From Clostridiales bacterium (GTDB lineage Bacteria > Bacillota > Clostridia > Christensenellales > Aristaeellaceae), in the NCBI GenBank assembly GCA_017569285.1, contig CP069419.1:3100001-3164000 (forward strand): a DNA stretch of 64,000 nucleotides. The letters run 5' to 3'. Within the stretch, counting starts at the first letter, position 1. The number at the start of each line of letters is the position of its first letter. The position numbers and the translations under genes are program-made. Under the pieces are notes generated by a model. The model was not told where the DNA came from, searched no databases, and worked only from the letters and a program-made list of their open reading frames with translations. Of this stretch, positions 41,309-49,928 are shown piece by piece.

Positions 41309-42284
41309 AGACTGTGCGATGGCCCGGGACCTGATGCCGCTGGTGATTGACAACGTAGCCAGCGATGAGAGCCGGGAATTTGTGGAGAACCATATGGCCG
41401 GGTGCGATGAATGCTGTGCGGTATATGAAGAGATGAAAAAGGACATTCCCGCAAAAACGGAACAGGAAAAGGGAAGCGAGCAGGAAGTCTTTTCCAGGGC
41501 AGCCGGCAAGCTGAAACGAAAAAAAAGACTGCGCATTCTGCGGAACGTCCTGCTGGGGGTGCTGATCGGGTGTATCGCACTTTTTGGCAGCCTGGTGGCT
41601 TTTGACAGGATTACCCAGGCCAGGGAACCGATTTATTACGGATTCTACAGCGTCTATCTGTCAGAACTGAAGAGCGGGGACATCGTTTTTACCATGGATT
41701 ACCACGGAAGCTTCGATGAACTGGGAGCTATGGTGAAATCCGCGGTTGAGAAGGATGAAACAACCGGCGAAGAAAAGAATGTGCTGTATGTGTACTTGGA
41801 GAAATACCGGCTGAACCGGAAGACAGAATATGCCAGGCAGAACGGCGGCTTCATGAGAATCTCCGCCAAAGAGCTGCAGGAATGCGATGAAATCCGCCAG
41901 GGTGTGCCATCTGAGTACAGGACAATCTGGACAAAGAACGTGAAAATTGACCAAGCTTCCGAACAGATGGAAGAGTATTACTACTGGGAGAATATCGACC
42001 GCCAGTTATGGGATCGTGCGTATGAAACACCGGACGGAAAAGGCTTTTTCGCGAGTCACGAAATGCATATATGCGAAGACCTGATAACAGCAAAGCAATT
42101 TGCGGTTGAGAGCACTGTTCCGGAATGGCAGCCCAGGACCGAACCATTATTCCATGGGGGTGAAATTGACCAGAGAACAATCAACTGGCTGCTGTCGGAA
42201 CTGCAGGATTACGGTATTGACATCGGAGATCCAACACCATACGGGATCCCCCAACCCTATGATGAACCGCACAGCGCAGAATAA
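41301..42284 (+). CDS. membrane anti-sigma factor with zinc-finger N-terminus
   Basis: Probable inhibitor of the ECF factor encoded just upstream. The ZAS-type motif is His31-x3-Cys35-x2-Cys38 (ENHMAGCDEC), plus Cys5. A basic stretch KLKRKKRLR precedes a single membrane helix (about 80-102). The extracytoplasmic part of about 220 residues has no recognised family and ends in a Pro/His-rich tail; it may sense an envelope signal. Length is 327 residues. GAAAGGAGCGGAAACGC precedes the start. Confidence 0.88.
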   Translation: MNKDCAMARDLMPLVIDNVASDESREFVENHMAGCDECCAVYEEMKKDIPAKTEQEKGSEQEVFSRAAGKLKRKKRLRILRNVLLGVLIGCIALFGSLVAFDRITQAREPIYYGFYSVYLSELKSGDIVFTMDYHGSFDELGAMVKSAVEKDETTGEEKNVLYVYLEKYRLNRKTEYARQNGGFMRISAKELQECDEIRQGVPSEYRTIWTKNVKIDQASEQMEEYYYWENIDRQLWDRAYETPDGKGFFASHEMHICEDLITAKQFAVESTVPEWQPRTEPLFHGGEIDQRTINWLLSELQDYGIDIGDPTPYGIPQPYDEPHSAE

Positions 42285-42305
42285 CTCAACTGCGTGAAAA
42301 GGAAA

Positions 42306-42331
42306 GGGCACCGGCAGATCAGCCGGTGCCC
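42306..42331. terminator. bidirectional terminator after the anti-sigma gene
   Basis: GGGCACCGGC (42306-42315) pairs with GCCGGTGCCC (42322-42331). The T-run is better on the minus strand, serving the convergent membrane-protein gene. Confidence 0.8.
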
Positions 42332-42360
42332 GGATTTATATCAGGAAGTATGCTGCCCGT

Positions 42361-42927
42361 TTACGAAAGATTCCTTTTGCAGTCCATCCAGAGCAAGGTG
42401 CTCAGCACGATTTCCCCGATGACGATGAAAGCGGCCACAGCAATGCTGCCCAGAAGGAAATACAGCACAAGCGCGCCGACTGTTTCCACAATGGAGATGA
42501 CCAGGTAAGCCTTGCTGTCATACGCCCAGCTGAAAGGCAGGAGATGCGCGCCGAAGACCATGGCATAAACCATCACCATATATTCCGGAGCCCGGCTGAA
42601 AGCCCACATGACAATAAGAATGTACAGGAACTGGTTCAGAGTGTTGAGGAGCGCCAGTTTGTTGACCGGGTTGGGGGTCTTCCGGAAAATATCCGCCCCG
42701 ACGACCTTTGAGAACAGGATGGCCAGCGGCATCAGCAGGACGCAGCAGACAAACGTGCACATATTCTTTACGGAAAGATCCAGATCCAGGGACTGTACGA
42801 CCAGGATCAGCCCCCAAATCACCACCGATGCCAGGACGAACGGAAGGCCCTTTTTCATAGCCTTCTGGGCATCCTTTTTCAGTACATTCAGGCCGGCGAT
42901 TGCTTCCTTCAGGTTTGTGCTTTCCAT
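42361..42927 (-). CDS. multi-pass membrane protein, perhaps DUF7010-like
   Basis: 188 residues. A hydrophilic amphipathic start (MESTNLKEAIAGLNVLKKDAQ) leads to about six hydrophobic segments, with few charged residues between them. No catalytic motif is seen. The size and the KKG then VIWG pattern recall small membrane families of the DUF7010 type, but I cannot confirm that. GGAGGAAACATAA precedes the start. It is single and convergent with the anti-sigma gene. Confidence 0.65.
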   Translation of the reverse strand: MESTNLKEAIAGLNVLKKDAQKAMKKGLPFVLASVVIWGLILVVQSLDLDLSVKNMCTFVCCVLLMPLAILFSKVVGADIFRKTPNPVNKLALLNTLNQFLYILIVMWAFSRAPEYMVMVYAMVFGAHLLPFSWAYDSKAYLVISIVETVGALVLYFLLGSIAVAAFIVIGEIVLSTLLWMDCKRNLS

Positions 42928-43034
42928 TTATGTTTCCTCCATGGACAATTTTATATATTTTATCAATCAAACGAAATTTATTCAATACAGATTTGCCATT
43001 TACGGTTTTCATGGTTGCTGGCTGCGATATGGAT

Positions 43035-43060
43035 AAAAAAGCGGCATCCGGGGATGCCGC
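43035..43060 (-). terminator. terminator of the ADP-ribosylglycohydrolase operon
   Basis: On the minus strand GCGGCATCC (43060-43052) pairs with GGATGCCGC (43049-43041), then TTTTTT. Confidence 0.95.
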
Positions 43061-43103
43061 GAGGAAAAGGGGGAAAAAAAACAGAGAAGGCAGGGGTACC
43101 GGT

Positions 43104-43904
43104 TCAGGCCTGGCCGCGCATATGGTCAAAGCATACGAGCACGGAACGCATATCCTCCGGCAGGATGGACACGCATTTCTCCTTCAGGGCAGCCGGAACG
43201 CCGTAGAATGCTTCCGCAATGCTGCCGGCAATGCAGGTGAGGGTATCGCAGTCCCCACCGAGGGAAACGGCGGTACGGATGACATCCTCAAAGCTGTTCC
43301 CCTCCAGGAAAGCTGTGATGGCTTCCGGAACGGTTTTCTGGCAGCTTTCCACATGACGGTACGTCGGACGGATTTCATCGCAGGTGCGGGAAAGATCGTA
43401 ACCAAACTCCCGGGTGATATACTGACGGATATCCTCCTTTGTACTGCCATGACGTGCCAGCCAGATGGCTGCGGCGACCGATTCCGCACCCTTGATTCCT
43501 TCCGGATGGTTATGGGTGACTTCCGCAGTGAGGCGGGCCATCGCACGGGTTTCCGGCAGGGAATCAAACAGCCAGCCGGCCGGGGAAACGCGCATGGCGG
43601 ATCCGTTGCCGAAACTGCCGTAGGGCTCCGGGTTTTCCGCAGTCAGCCACCAGCGGAACATTCCGCCGTATCCGGCATCGGGGTAAGCGGCGCCCCATTC
43701 CCGCATGGAATCCACCAGCGCCCGGCGGATTTCCTCCGGCTTCTTTCCGCGGGTATTCATCAGCGCTTCCGCCACGGCGATGGTCATCACAGAATCATCC
43801 GTATATGCGGGCCGGCTGCTGAACAGCGGAAAGTTTTTGGATTTGTTTCCCCGGTCGAACTCATACGGTTCCCCGATGATGTCTCCCAGAATCGCTCCGT
43901 ACAT
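43104..43904 (-). CDS. ADP-ribosylglycohydrolase family protein
   Basis: Metal-dependent hydrolase that removes ADP-ribose from proteins or other acceptors (DraG/ARH fold). MYGAILGDIIGEPYEF, the metal-binding YTDDSVMT, THNHPEGIKGAESVAAAIW and SLGGDCDTLTCIAGSIAEAFYG are all present. Length is 266 residues. AACAGGAGGTGC precedes the start. It is the last of three minus-strand genes with HIRAN and small-orphan partners. The target is unknown. Confidence 0.93.
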   Translation of the reverse strand: MYGAILGDIIGEPYEFDRGNKSKNFPLFSSRPAYTDDSVMTIAVAEALMNTRGKKPEEIRRALVDSMREWGAAYPDAGYGGMFRWWLTAENPEPYGSFGNGSAMRVSPAGWLFDSLPETRAMARLTAEVTHNHPEGIKGAESVAAAIWLARHGSTKEDIRQYITREFGYDLSRTCDEIRPTYRHVESCQKTVPEAITAFLEGNSFEDVIRTAVSLGGDCDTLTCIAGSIAEAFYGVPAALKEKCVSILPEDMRSVLVCFDHMRGQA

Positions 43905-43920
43905 ACCAAAGCACCTCCTG

Positions 43921-44253
43921 TTACCGGCTGACTGCCGTTTGTTGTTCTTCTGCCTCTGCTTCGGGCAATTCTAGGAAACAGAGGACGCCGTTATCCAGCA
44001 CATAGAGGATGGTGCCTTCGGCCGTATCGCCGATTTTGTCATACAGGCGGCCGGCGCTCCAGCTTTTCCCCAGGACAGTGCGCGGGCTGTTGGACACATA
44101 ACCGACCTGGCCAAGCCCTTCCATCATGACTTTGATGGCTTCCTGATCGTGCTCATTATCAGGTTCTTTCTCCAGACGGACCGGCATATCCTTTTCCATA
44201 AATTCCTGCCCGAACCGGAACTGCGTGCCGGTGATGGTGAAGTAGATCTTCAT
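43921..44253 (-). CDS. stand-alone HIRAN-domain protein
   Basis: 110 residues. The pattern TGTQFRFGQEFMEKDMPVRL, then EPDNEHDQEAIKVM and GQVGYVSNS matches HIRAN domains, which recognise DNA ends or damaged DNA and are usually attached to helicases or nucleases. Here the domain is alone with a Glu-rich tail. AAGGAGGGGAAAAC precedes the start. It lies 16 bases before the ADP-ribosylglycohydrolase gene and 29 bases after a small orphan gene. Confidence 0.78.
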   Translation of the reverse strand: MKIYFTITGTQFRFGQEFMEKDMPVRLEKEPDNEHDQEAIKVMMEGLGQVGYVSNSPRTVLGKSWSAGRLYDKIGDTAEGTILYVLDNGVLCFLELPEAEAEEQQTAVSR

Positions 44254-44282
44254 GTTTTCCCCTCCTTGTTCAGTCAGCTGAT

Positions 44283-44504
44283 TTACGCGGCGCGGACTTC
44301 CCAGAAACCGCCCAGGATCTCCCTGGAAAGATCGTATTTTGCCCAGGCGAGGATCGCGGCGTCACTGGGACCGGGAGTAACGGCATTCCGGATCATCCGC
44401 CGGCACGCGAGGCTTCCCGCTGTGACATACCTGGGAGTGAATCCGCCGAAAGCGGCTTCCCGGATGGCTTTCATGATTCCCCTGGTCCTCTGTACAGATT
44501 TCAT
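44283..44504 (-). CDS. small hypothetical protein
   Basis: 73 residues, basic and soluble (MKSVQRTRGIMKAIREAAFG at the start, AWAKYDLSREILGGFWEV near the end). ACGGAGGAAGAAAAT gives a good ribosome site. I do not recognise a family. It heads the operon with the HIRAN and ADP-ribosylglycohydrolase genes and is divergent from the WYL regulator. Confidence 0.55.
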   Translation of the reverse strand: MKSVQRTRGIMKAIREAAFGGFTPRYVTAGSLACRRMIRNAVTPGPSDAAILAWAKYDLSREILGGFWEVRAA

Positions 44505-44518
44505 ATTTTCTTCCTCCG

Positions 44519-44539
44519 TTCTGTTCCTGTTTCTGTTCC
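44519..44539. repeat. direct repeat TTCTGTTCC x2
   Basis: Copies at 44519-44527 and 44531-44539, 12 bases apart, in the divergent region between the small orphan gene and the WYL regulator. Spacing of about one helical turn could suit regulator binding. Confidence 0.4.
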
Positions 44540-44541
44540 CT

Positions 44542-44553
44542 GCATACTTATGC
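44542..44553. promoter_or_regulatory. small palindrome GCATACTTATGC (possible operator)
   Basis: GCATA and TATGC arms around CT, in the same divergent region, just upstream of the WYL promoter. It is short, so chance is possible. Confidence 0.3.
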
Positions 44554-44567
44554 TACCAAATTCGATG

Positions 44568-44596
44568 TTGCATTTTTTGAACATCACAGTTATGAT
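44568..44596 (+). promoter_or_regulatory. promoter of the WYL regulator
   Basis: TTGCAT (44568-44573), 17-base spacer, TATGAT (44591-44596). Confidence 0.65.
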
Positions 44597-44627
44597 TATT
44601 CCAGAAAAAAAAGGGGGATAAACGCAC

Positions 44628-45698
44628 ATGCCGACGGAAAGCGGAAAGAAGATTATTATCCTGTATATCCTGCAGATCCTGCGCCGGTATACGGATGCTG
44701 ACCACACCATGACGCAGCAGCAGATTGCGGAAAAGCTTCGGGACGAATACGGGCTGGAAGTCAATCGCGCCACGGTGAAACGCAATATCGCGGACCTGAT
44801 TGACGCCGGGTATGATATCCAGTACACAGAGGTCGTGCGGACCCATACAGACCGTAAGACCGGGGAAAAGGAAGAAAACACCGTATATACCAACCTGTAC
44901 TTTGAGCATGAGTTTACCGAACCGGAGCTTCATATGCTGATTGACGGCCTGCTGTTTTCCCGCTCGGTGCCGTATAAGCAGCGGAAGCAGCTGATTGACA
45001 AGCTCGGAAAGCTCTCCAGCGCTTATTTCAACCAGCGGATGAACCATGTGCACTGCATGTCAGCGGATTCCCCGCAGAACCCGGAGCTGTTCCATACCAT
45101 CGATATCCTGGATGAGGCAATTACAGCCGGGAAACAGGTTGAGATTACCTATAACTACTATGGAACGGACATGAAACTGCATCCCGGAATGAACGCAGAC
45201 GGCACCGTGAAACGCCAGACGCTGAATCCCTACCAGATGGTGGCCAGTGAGGGGCGGTATTACCTGATCTGCAACAATGACCATCACGATACGGTTTCCA
45301 ACTACCGCATTGACCGGATTACGGATATTGCCCTGCTGGAGACTCCGGTGAAACCGAAAAGCCAGGTTGAAGGGCTGGAAGACGGGCTGAATCTCCAGGA
45401 CTATGTGTACCAGAACCTGAACATGTTTTCCGGAAAGGCGGAAAAGGTGGAATTTGTGACTGCGAAAGGTGCGGTCAGCCTGATCATTGACTTTTTCGGA
45501 CGGCATGTTTCATTCCATGAGCAGGAAGACGGAAAAGTATCCTGCCGCCTGCTGGTGAGCACGGAGGCCATGAAACACTGGGCGGTGGAACACGCGAATA
45601 TTGTACGGGTTGTATCGCCGGCCAGCCTGGTTGAGGATATCCGGACCGAGCTGAGGAAAGCGGCTGCCCTGTATGAAATGAACGGAAATGACGAATGA
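44628..45698 (+). CDS. WYL-domain transcriptional regulator
   Basis: Helix-turn-helix regulator with a ligand-binding WYL domain. The N-terminal wHTH is ILYILQILRRYTDADHTMTQQQIAEKL with NRATVKRNIADLIDAGYDI. The WYL part starts about residue 165 (ITAGKQVEITYNYYGTD) and includes NPYQMVASEGRYYLICNN and VSNYRIDRITDIALLE. A WCX-type C-terminus follows. Length is 356 residues. It is divergent from the HIRAN/ADP-ribosylglycohydrolase operon, which it may control. Confidence 0.93.
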   Translation: MPTESGKKIIILYILQILRRYTDADHTMTQQQIAEKLRDEYGLEVNRATVKRNIADLIDAGYDIQYTEVVRTHTDRKTGEKEENTVYTNLYFEHEFTEPELHMLIDGLLFSRSVPYKQRKQLIDKLGKLSSAYFNQRMNHVHCMSADSPQNPELFHTIDILDEAITAGKQVEITYNYYGTDMKLHPGMNADGTVKRQTLNPYQMVASEGRYYLICNNDHHDTVSNYRIDRITDIALLETPVKPKSQVEGLEDGLNLQDYVYQNLNMFSGKAEKVEFVTAKGAVSLIIDFFGRHVSFHEQEDGKVSCRLLVSTEAMKHWAVEHANIVRVVSPASLVEDIRTELRKAAALYEMNGNDE

Positions 45699-45729
45699 TC
45701 ATGTACCCCGGACAGAAGGAGGAAAGATT

Positions 45730-46359
45730 ATGAATCCCGCAATGAACAAACGAAACGAACTGCTGGCCCAGACCGTGATCAGAGGACTGAAATCCCGCAA
45801 TATGAGCGGGTATTACGCACCGTCTCGCGAGGAAGCACTGCGGATTGCGCTGGAACTGATCCCGGAAGGTTCGTCCGTAACAATGGGAGGCGCGATGAGC
45901 GCGCATGAGGTCGGACTGGTGGACGCGCTGAAGAACGGGAATTATCATTTTATTGACCGGGACGCATATGAAGACAAGCGGGCGGCAATGCTGGCCGCAT
46001 ACGACGCGGACGTATTCCTGAGCAGCGCGAATGCCATTACTTCCGACGGAGTGATGGTGAATATTGACGGAAATTCAAACCGGGTATCCGCGATTGCGCA
46101 GGGACCGAAAAAGGTGGTTTTCATTGTCGGGATGAACAAGGTGTGTGCTGATATTGACGGGGCGATCAAACGCGCCCGCAATGTAGCCGCACCGATCAAT
46201 GCCCAACGGTTCGCCCTGAGCACACCGTGCTCCAAAACCGGCGCCTGCATGAACTGCAAGTCGCCGGATACGATCTGCTGCCAGATCCTGATCACGCGCT
46301 ATTCCCGCCATACGGACCGGATTCATGTGATCCTGGTAAATGACAGCCTTGGTTTCTGA
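45730..46359 (+). CDS. LUD-domain protein (lactate-utilisation-like)
   Basis: ATG 45730 follows AAGGAGGAAAGATT; an ATG 42 bases earlier is inside the spacer and lacks a site. LUD pattern: NEGL-type start NKRNELLAQTVIRGLKSRNM, EALRIALELIPEGSSVTMGGAMSAHEVG, FLSSANAITSDGVMVNIDGNSNRV, then a Cys-containing end with CSKTGACMNCKSPDTICC. Length is 209 residues. The Cys group may hold metal. No lutA/lutB partners are nearby, so lactate use is not implied. Confidence 0.85.
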   Translation: MNPAMNKRNELLAQTVIRGLKSRNMSGYYAPSREEALRIALELIPEGSSVTMGGAMSAHEVGLVDALKNGNYHFIDRDAYEDKRAAMLAAYDADVFLSSANAITSDGVMVNIDGNSNRVSAIAQGPKKVVFIVGMNKVCADIDGAIKRARNVAAPINAQRFALSTPCSKTGACMNCKSPDTICCQILITRYSRHTDRIHVILVNDSLGF

Positions 46360-46375
46360 CACTGGAGGATCCCTG

Positions 46376-46404
46376 TTTCAAAACGAACGGGTATATGGTA
46401 TATT
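46376..46404 (+). promoter_or_regulatory. candidate promoter of the STAS-kinase gene
   Basis: TATATT (46399-46404) with TGG before it; TTTCAA at 46376-46381 is a weak -35. Confidence 0.4.
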
Positions 46405-46440
46405 GATTCCGGAAAGAAAAAAAGAATATGAGGTGATACG

Positions 46441-47616
46441 GTGCAGATCTATGAGGAAGATGGAAAGCTGGTTATCCAGCCTTCCGGTTCAATCCGGTCG
46501 GACAATGCGGCAGAGCTGGAAACAGAGATCCGGAAAGCCGCGGCGGAGCACCCCAGGCTGCCGCTGGTGATTGACGCGCGGGGGATTACCTACATCTCCA
46601 GCTCCGGGCTTCGCGTGCTGCTGGCCCTGCAGAAGGAACTGCCGAAGGCACCGGTGATCCGCAATGTCACACCGGAGGTATATGATATTTTTGAAGTAAC
46701 CGGATTCAATACCCTGATGGATATCCGGAAAAAGATGCGGGAAATCTCCGTGGACAACTGCCGGGAGATCGGCCGGGGCGCCATCGGAACGGTATACCGG
46801 TATGACGGGGATACCATTGTGAAGGTGTACAAAGGCGGGGAAGAGATGATTCCCGTGATCCGTGCGGAACGGGAACGGGCACGCAAAGCCTTCCTGCTGG
46901 GCATTCCCACCGCGATCCCGTTTGATACGGTGAAGGCGGGAGACTGCTATGGGGCCATGTTTGAGATGGTCAACGCCGAGAACCTGAACAAGCAGGTAAT
47001 CCGGGATCCGGAACAGATTCCGGGCATCATTCACCGGTATGTGGAACTGCTGAAATCCATTCACGCACTGGAAGCAGCCCCCGGGGATCTGCCGGATGCC
47101 CGCAGGGTTTTTGTGACGGTTGCAGAACGGATGGCCGGGGATATCGGGAAAAGAAACGCCGGAAGGGTGATCAAAATGCTGGAAGCGATGCCGGAAAACC
47201 GGCACATCCTGCACGGAGACGCCCACCTAATGAACGTGATGGATTCCAACGGAACCCTGATGATGATCGATATGGATACGCTGAGCACCGGAGATCCGGT
47301 GTTTGAGTTCGGAGCGCTCTATACGAGCTATATTTCATTCTCGGAGGATGATCCGGGCAATACGCTGAAATTCCACGGCCTTTCCGAAGAAACCTGTACC
47401 CGGATTTTCTCGGAAACCCTGCGGGAATACCTCGGCAATCCGGATGAAGAAGCAATCAAAAAAGCAAGGCAAAAGATTGCCCTGCTCGGCTGCCTGCGGT
47501 TTATTGATGTGCTGGACAAGGAATTCCCGGATGATGCCCTTCGGAAGCTGCGGTACCGCCATACTGCAGAACATATCGCGGAGCTGCTCCCACAGATTGA
47601 TTCCCTGACACTGTAA
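46441..47616 (+). CDS. STAS domain fused to an aminoglycoside-phosphotransferase-like kinase
   Basis: GTG start after GAGGTGATACG. Residues 1-100 form an anti-anti-sigma STAS domain with the phosphorylatable serine region YISSSGLR (51-58). Residues about 107-390 form a kinase-like fold: glycine loop GRGAIG (111-116), Lys128 in IVKVYK, catalytic HGDAHLMNV (258-266) and the metal-binding Asp in MIDMDTL (274-281). All key residues are present. Length is 391 residues. The fusion suggests self- or partner phosphorylation in partner-switching control; the target is unknown. Confidence 0.85.
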   Translation: MQIYEEDGKLVIQPSGSIRSDNAAELETEIRKAAAEHPRLPLVIDARGITYISSSGLRVLLALQKELPKAPVIRNVTPEVYDIFEVTGFNTLMDIRKKMREISVDNCREIGRGAIGTVYRYDGDTIVKVYKGGEEMIPVIRAERERARKAFLLGIPTAIPFDTVKAGDCYGAMFEMVNAENLNKQVIRDPEQIPGIIHRYVELLKSIHALEAAPGDLPDARRVFVTVAERMAGDIGKRNAGRVIKMLEAMPENRHILHGDAHLMNVMDSNGTLMMIDMDTLSTGDPVFEFGALYTSYISFSEDDPGNTLKFHGLSEETCTRIFSETLREYLGNPDEEAIKKARQKIALLGCLRFIDVLDKEFPDDALRKLRYRHTAEHIAELLPQIDSLTL

Positions 47617-47622
47617 GCGGTT

Positions 47623-48654
47623 TTACCACTTGTTACGGACCTTCTCGGCAAAGCCGGTAAGGTCCTTTATTACGACCTTTTGCCCGTCATCGAGGACGGC
47701 TGTTCCGGAAAAGCGGCCGAAGACCTGGTGCTGGTCTGAACAGATCAGCTTCAGGTCTATTTTTGCGCTGCGGTCCATCAGGGGGATGAAGTCCATTTCA
47801 AACCGGCCGTCATCGCTGCTGAACTTCCACGGGGACATGAAATCGTCTTTTCCGTCCGCGGATGGGATTTCAAATTTCACCTGGGAAAGCTTATGCGCTT
47901 TTCCGTTGTAAAACAGCATGTTTTCGCTGGCGGCGGAGGTGTCGCCGAAACCATAACCGATGTTGAACCCAAACGGCACACCGCCGGCAATGCCTGAGGC
48001 AGATCCCCAGTACCAGGTATTGTCATACGTCCAGACTCCGCGGCCCCAGTCCAGGACGCCGAAATCCTCCGAAGGATCAAACTGATATACACTGTCTCCG
48101 AATTTTACCGTACCATCCGCCCGCATGCAGTTGATCTTCTGGTTGTAATAGAAAGCCGTGGGCTTTTTCGGGAAGGGCGTCGCGATGACCATGGTTTCTT
48201 CCGGCGCATCTGTCAGCGTGACATCAAACGAGATTCCGGTTTCCCCGGAAAAACGGTCCATCTGTCCGTAAAGATGCCGCGATTTCCCGTCATTGTCAAA
48301 GTGGATTTCATACCCTTTTCCGCAGACCCGGATATTGCCGGATGCGGAGGAGAAGGGGAGATCCCGTTTCGCGATAAACGGCAGGGACATCCGGGACGTC
48401 GTGACCTGACTGTTCTTTTCAAAATCAAGCATGGAGATGCTGTCCATCGTCATGTATCCGTTATCGGCGACGGTAAGCGCCAGGGCAAAACGATCTGTAC
48501 AGATGCAGTAATAATCCCATTCCTTCAGCCGGAACCTGGAAGCCCTGACACGTGAACGGTCATACTGACGGATCTGAGAGAGCGCGTATCCTTTTTCGAT
48601 CAGGTGTCCGCTTTCGTCAAGGAGCGGGCCGGGTACAGTGATGCGGTGCTGCAT
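47623..48654 (-). CDS. DUF2804-family protein
   Basis: 343-residue soluble beta-rich protein. The family pattern is visible: ITVPGPLLDESGHLIEKGYAL at the start, RLKEWDYYCICTDRFALALTVADNGY, FGVLDWGRGVWTYDNTWYWGSASG and FGFNIGYGFGDTSAASEN. No enzymatic role is known. ATG 48654 lacks a strong ribosome site but GGGAGGCATCATT lies just upstream. It is convergent with the STAS-kinase gene with only 6 bases between stops. Confidence 0.85.
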   Translation of the reverse strand: MQHRITVPGPLLDESGHLIEKGYALSQIRQYDRSRVRASRFRLKEWDYYCICTDRFALALTVADNGYMTMDSISMLDFEKNSQVTTSRMSLPFIAKRDLPFSSASGNIRVCGKGYEIHFDNDGKSRHLYGQMDRFSGETGISFDVTLTDAPEETMVIATPFPKKPTAFYYNQKINCMRADGTVKFGDSVYQFDPSEDFGVLDWGRGVWTYDNTWYWGSASGIAGGVPFGFNIGYGFGDTSAASENMLFYNGKAHKLSQVKFEIPSADGKDDFMSPWKFSSDDGRFEMDFIPLMDRSAKIDLKLICSDQHQVFGRFSGTAVLDDGQKVVIKDLTGFAEKVRNKW

Positions 48655-48698
48655 AATGATGCCTCCCGGATATTGATGATGTGTCTGTATCTGGAATT

Positions 48699-48727
48699 AT
48701 TATACCTGCGCGGCAGAAGGCGGGCAA
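48699..48727 (-). promoter_or_regulatory. promoter of the DUF2804 gene
   Basis: On the minus strand TTGCCC (48727-48722), 17-base spacer, perfect TATAAT (48704-48699). Confidence 0.6.
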
Positions 48728-48745
48728 GAGGAAGAATAAATTAAT

Positions 48746-48770
48746 GGCCGGGAGAAGCCTTCTCCCGGCC
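48746..48770. terminator. hairpin at the end of the iron-type ABC operon
   Basis: GGCCGGGAGAA (48746-48756) pairs with TTCTCCCGGCC (48760-48770) around a 3-base loop. The following T-run on the minus strand is interrupted (ATTAATTTATT). Confidence 0.7.
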
Positions 48771-48812
48771 ACGCCAAAAAGGAAACGGATATGTCTCCCG
48801 ATTGGGTCTGAA

Positions 48813-49925
48813 TTACACCAGCTGACGGCGTGCACGTTCCTTTTCCGCAGCCGCGTCGTCGGCAGGATACCACATCGGTTCCACCAGGTGAACACTGCAG
48901 GCTTCCCCCTGGGCGAAAGTGACGCGGTGGGGCGTCTGTACCTTCAGCAGCTGGTCTCCGACAGGCACGAGGTATTCGGTCCGATCTGTCAGGAAAATAC
49001 GTTTTTCCACATGGGTCTGGTAGCCGTCCTGATCGGGGCCGGAAAGCGCGATTTCATTCGGACGAGTTGCAACGACCATTTCTTCAGCAGCATCATCCGG
49101 TACGGAAAGGTTGAGCGCCTGGTCCATATGGCCTTTCGGATAGGCTTTGCCATCTTGAATAACCACATTGATAAAGGTACTCTCGCCGAGGAAGTTGTGG
49201 ACAAAACGATTGCAGGGCTTGTTGTACAGGTTTTCAGGAGTGTCGATCTGCATGATCCTGCCCATATCACAAACCATCATCCGGTCGGAGATTGCCATCG
49301 CTTCAGACTGGTCATGGGTCACGAAGATGATGGTGAAATTGAACTTGCGCTGCAGCGCCTTGATCTCAAAGCGCATGGTTTCACGCAGCTTCGGGTCGAG
49401 GTTGGACAACGGTTCGTCCAGAAGCATGACCTTGGGATTGGTAACGATGGCACGGGCCAGCGCAATACGCTGCTGCTGACCGCCTGAAAGATCACTCGGC
49501 CATGCCTTTTCCAGACCGGTCAGGCTGGTATGGTGGAGGGCTTCATTCACCCGGCGCTCAATATCCGTTTTGTTTACCTTCTGAATGCGCAGGGGGAATG
49601 CTACGTTTTCAAAAACGTTCATATGCGGCCAGACCGCGAATGCCTGGAAAACCATGCCCAGGCCGCGCTCTTCGGGCGGCACATACAGATTCTTTTTGCG
49701 GGAGGACACTAGCCTGCCGCAGAGTTCGATTTCACCCTCCGTCAGGTCCTCAAATCCGGCAATCATCCGCAGGGTAGTGGATTTTCCACAACCGGAAGGC
49801 CCCAGGAAGGAAAAGCATTCTCCCTCGTGCACCCGCAGGTTGAAATCATCCACAGCCACGATATCACCCAGTGTTTTGGTGGTGAACCGCTTGGTAACAT
49901 GATCCAGAACAATCTGATCTCCCAC
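48813..49925 (-). CDS. ABC transporter ATP-binding protein, FbpC/PotA type (second ATPase)
   Basis: ATPase of a ferric-iron or polyamine-type importer. Walker A is GPSGCGKST (near 38-46), the Q-loop follows, the ABC signature is [16 protein letters not shown], Walker B is VMLLDEPLSNLD, and the H-loop is FVTHDQSEAM. A TOBE-like C-terminal region (about 240-350) follows. Length is 370 residues. It is the last gene of the operon and a second, different ATPase is encoded upstream at 51650. Confidence 0.94.
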   Translation of the reverse strand: MGDQIVLDHVTKRFTTKTLGDIVAVDDFNLRVHEGECFSFLGPSGCGKSTTLRMIAGFEDLTEGEIELCGRLVSSRKKNLYVPPEERGLGMVFQAFAVWPHMNVFENVAFPLRIQKVNKTDIERRVNEALHHTSLTGLEKAWPSDLSGGQQQRIALARAIVTNPKVMLLDEPLSNLDPKLRETMRFEIKALQRKFNFTIIFVTHDQSEAMAISDRMMVCDMGRIMQIDTPENLYNKPCNRFVHNFLGESTFINVVIQDGKAYPKGHMDQALNLSVPDDAAEEMVVATRPNEIALSGPDQDGYQTHVEKRIFLTDRTEYLVPVGDQLLKVQTPHRVTFAQGEACSVHLVEPMWYPADDAAAEKERARRQLV

Positions 49926-49928
49926 AGG

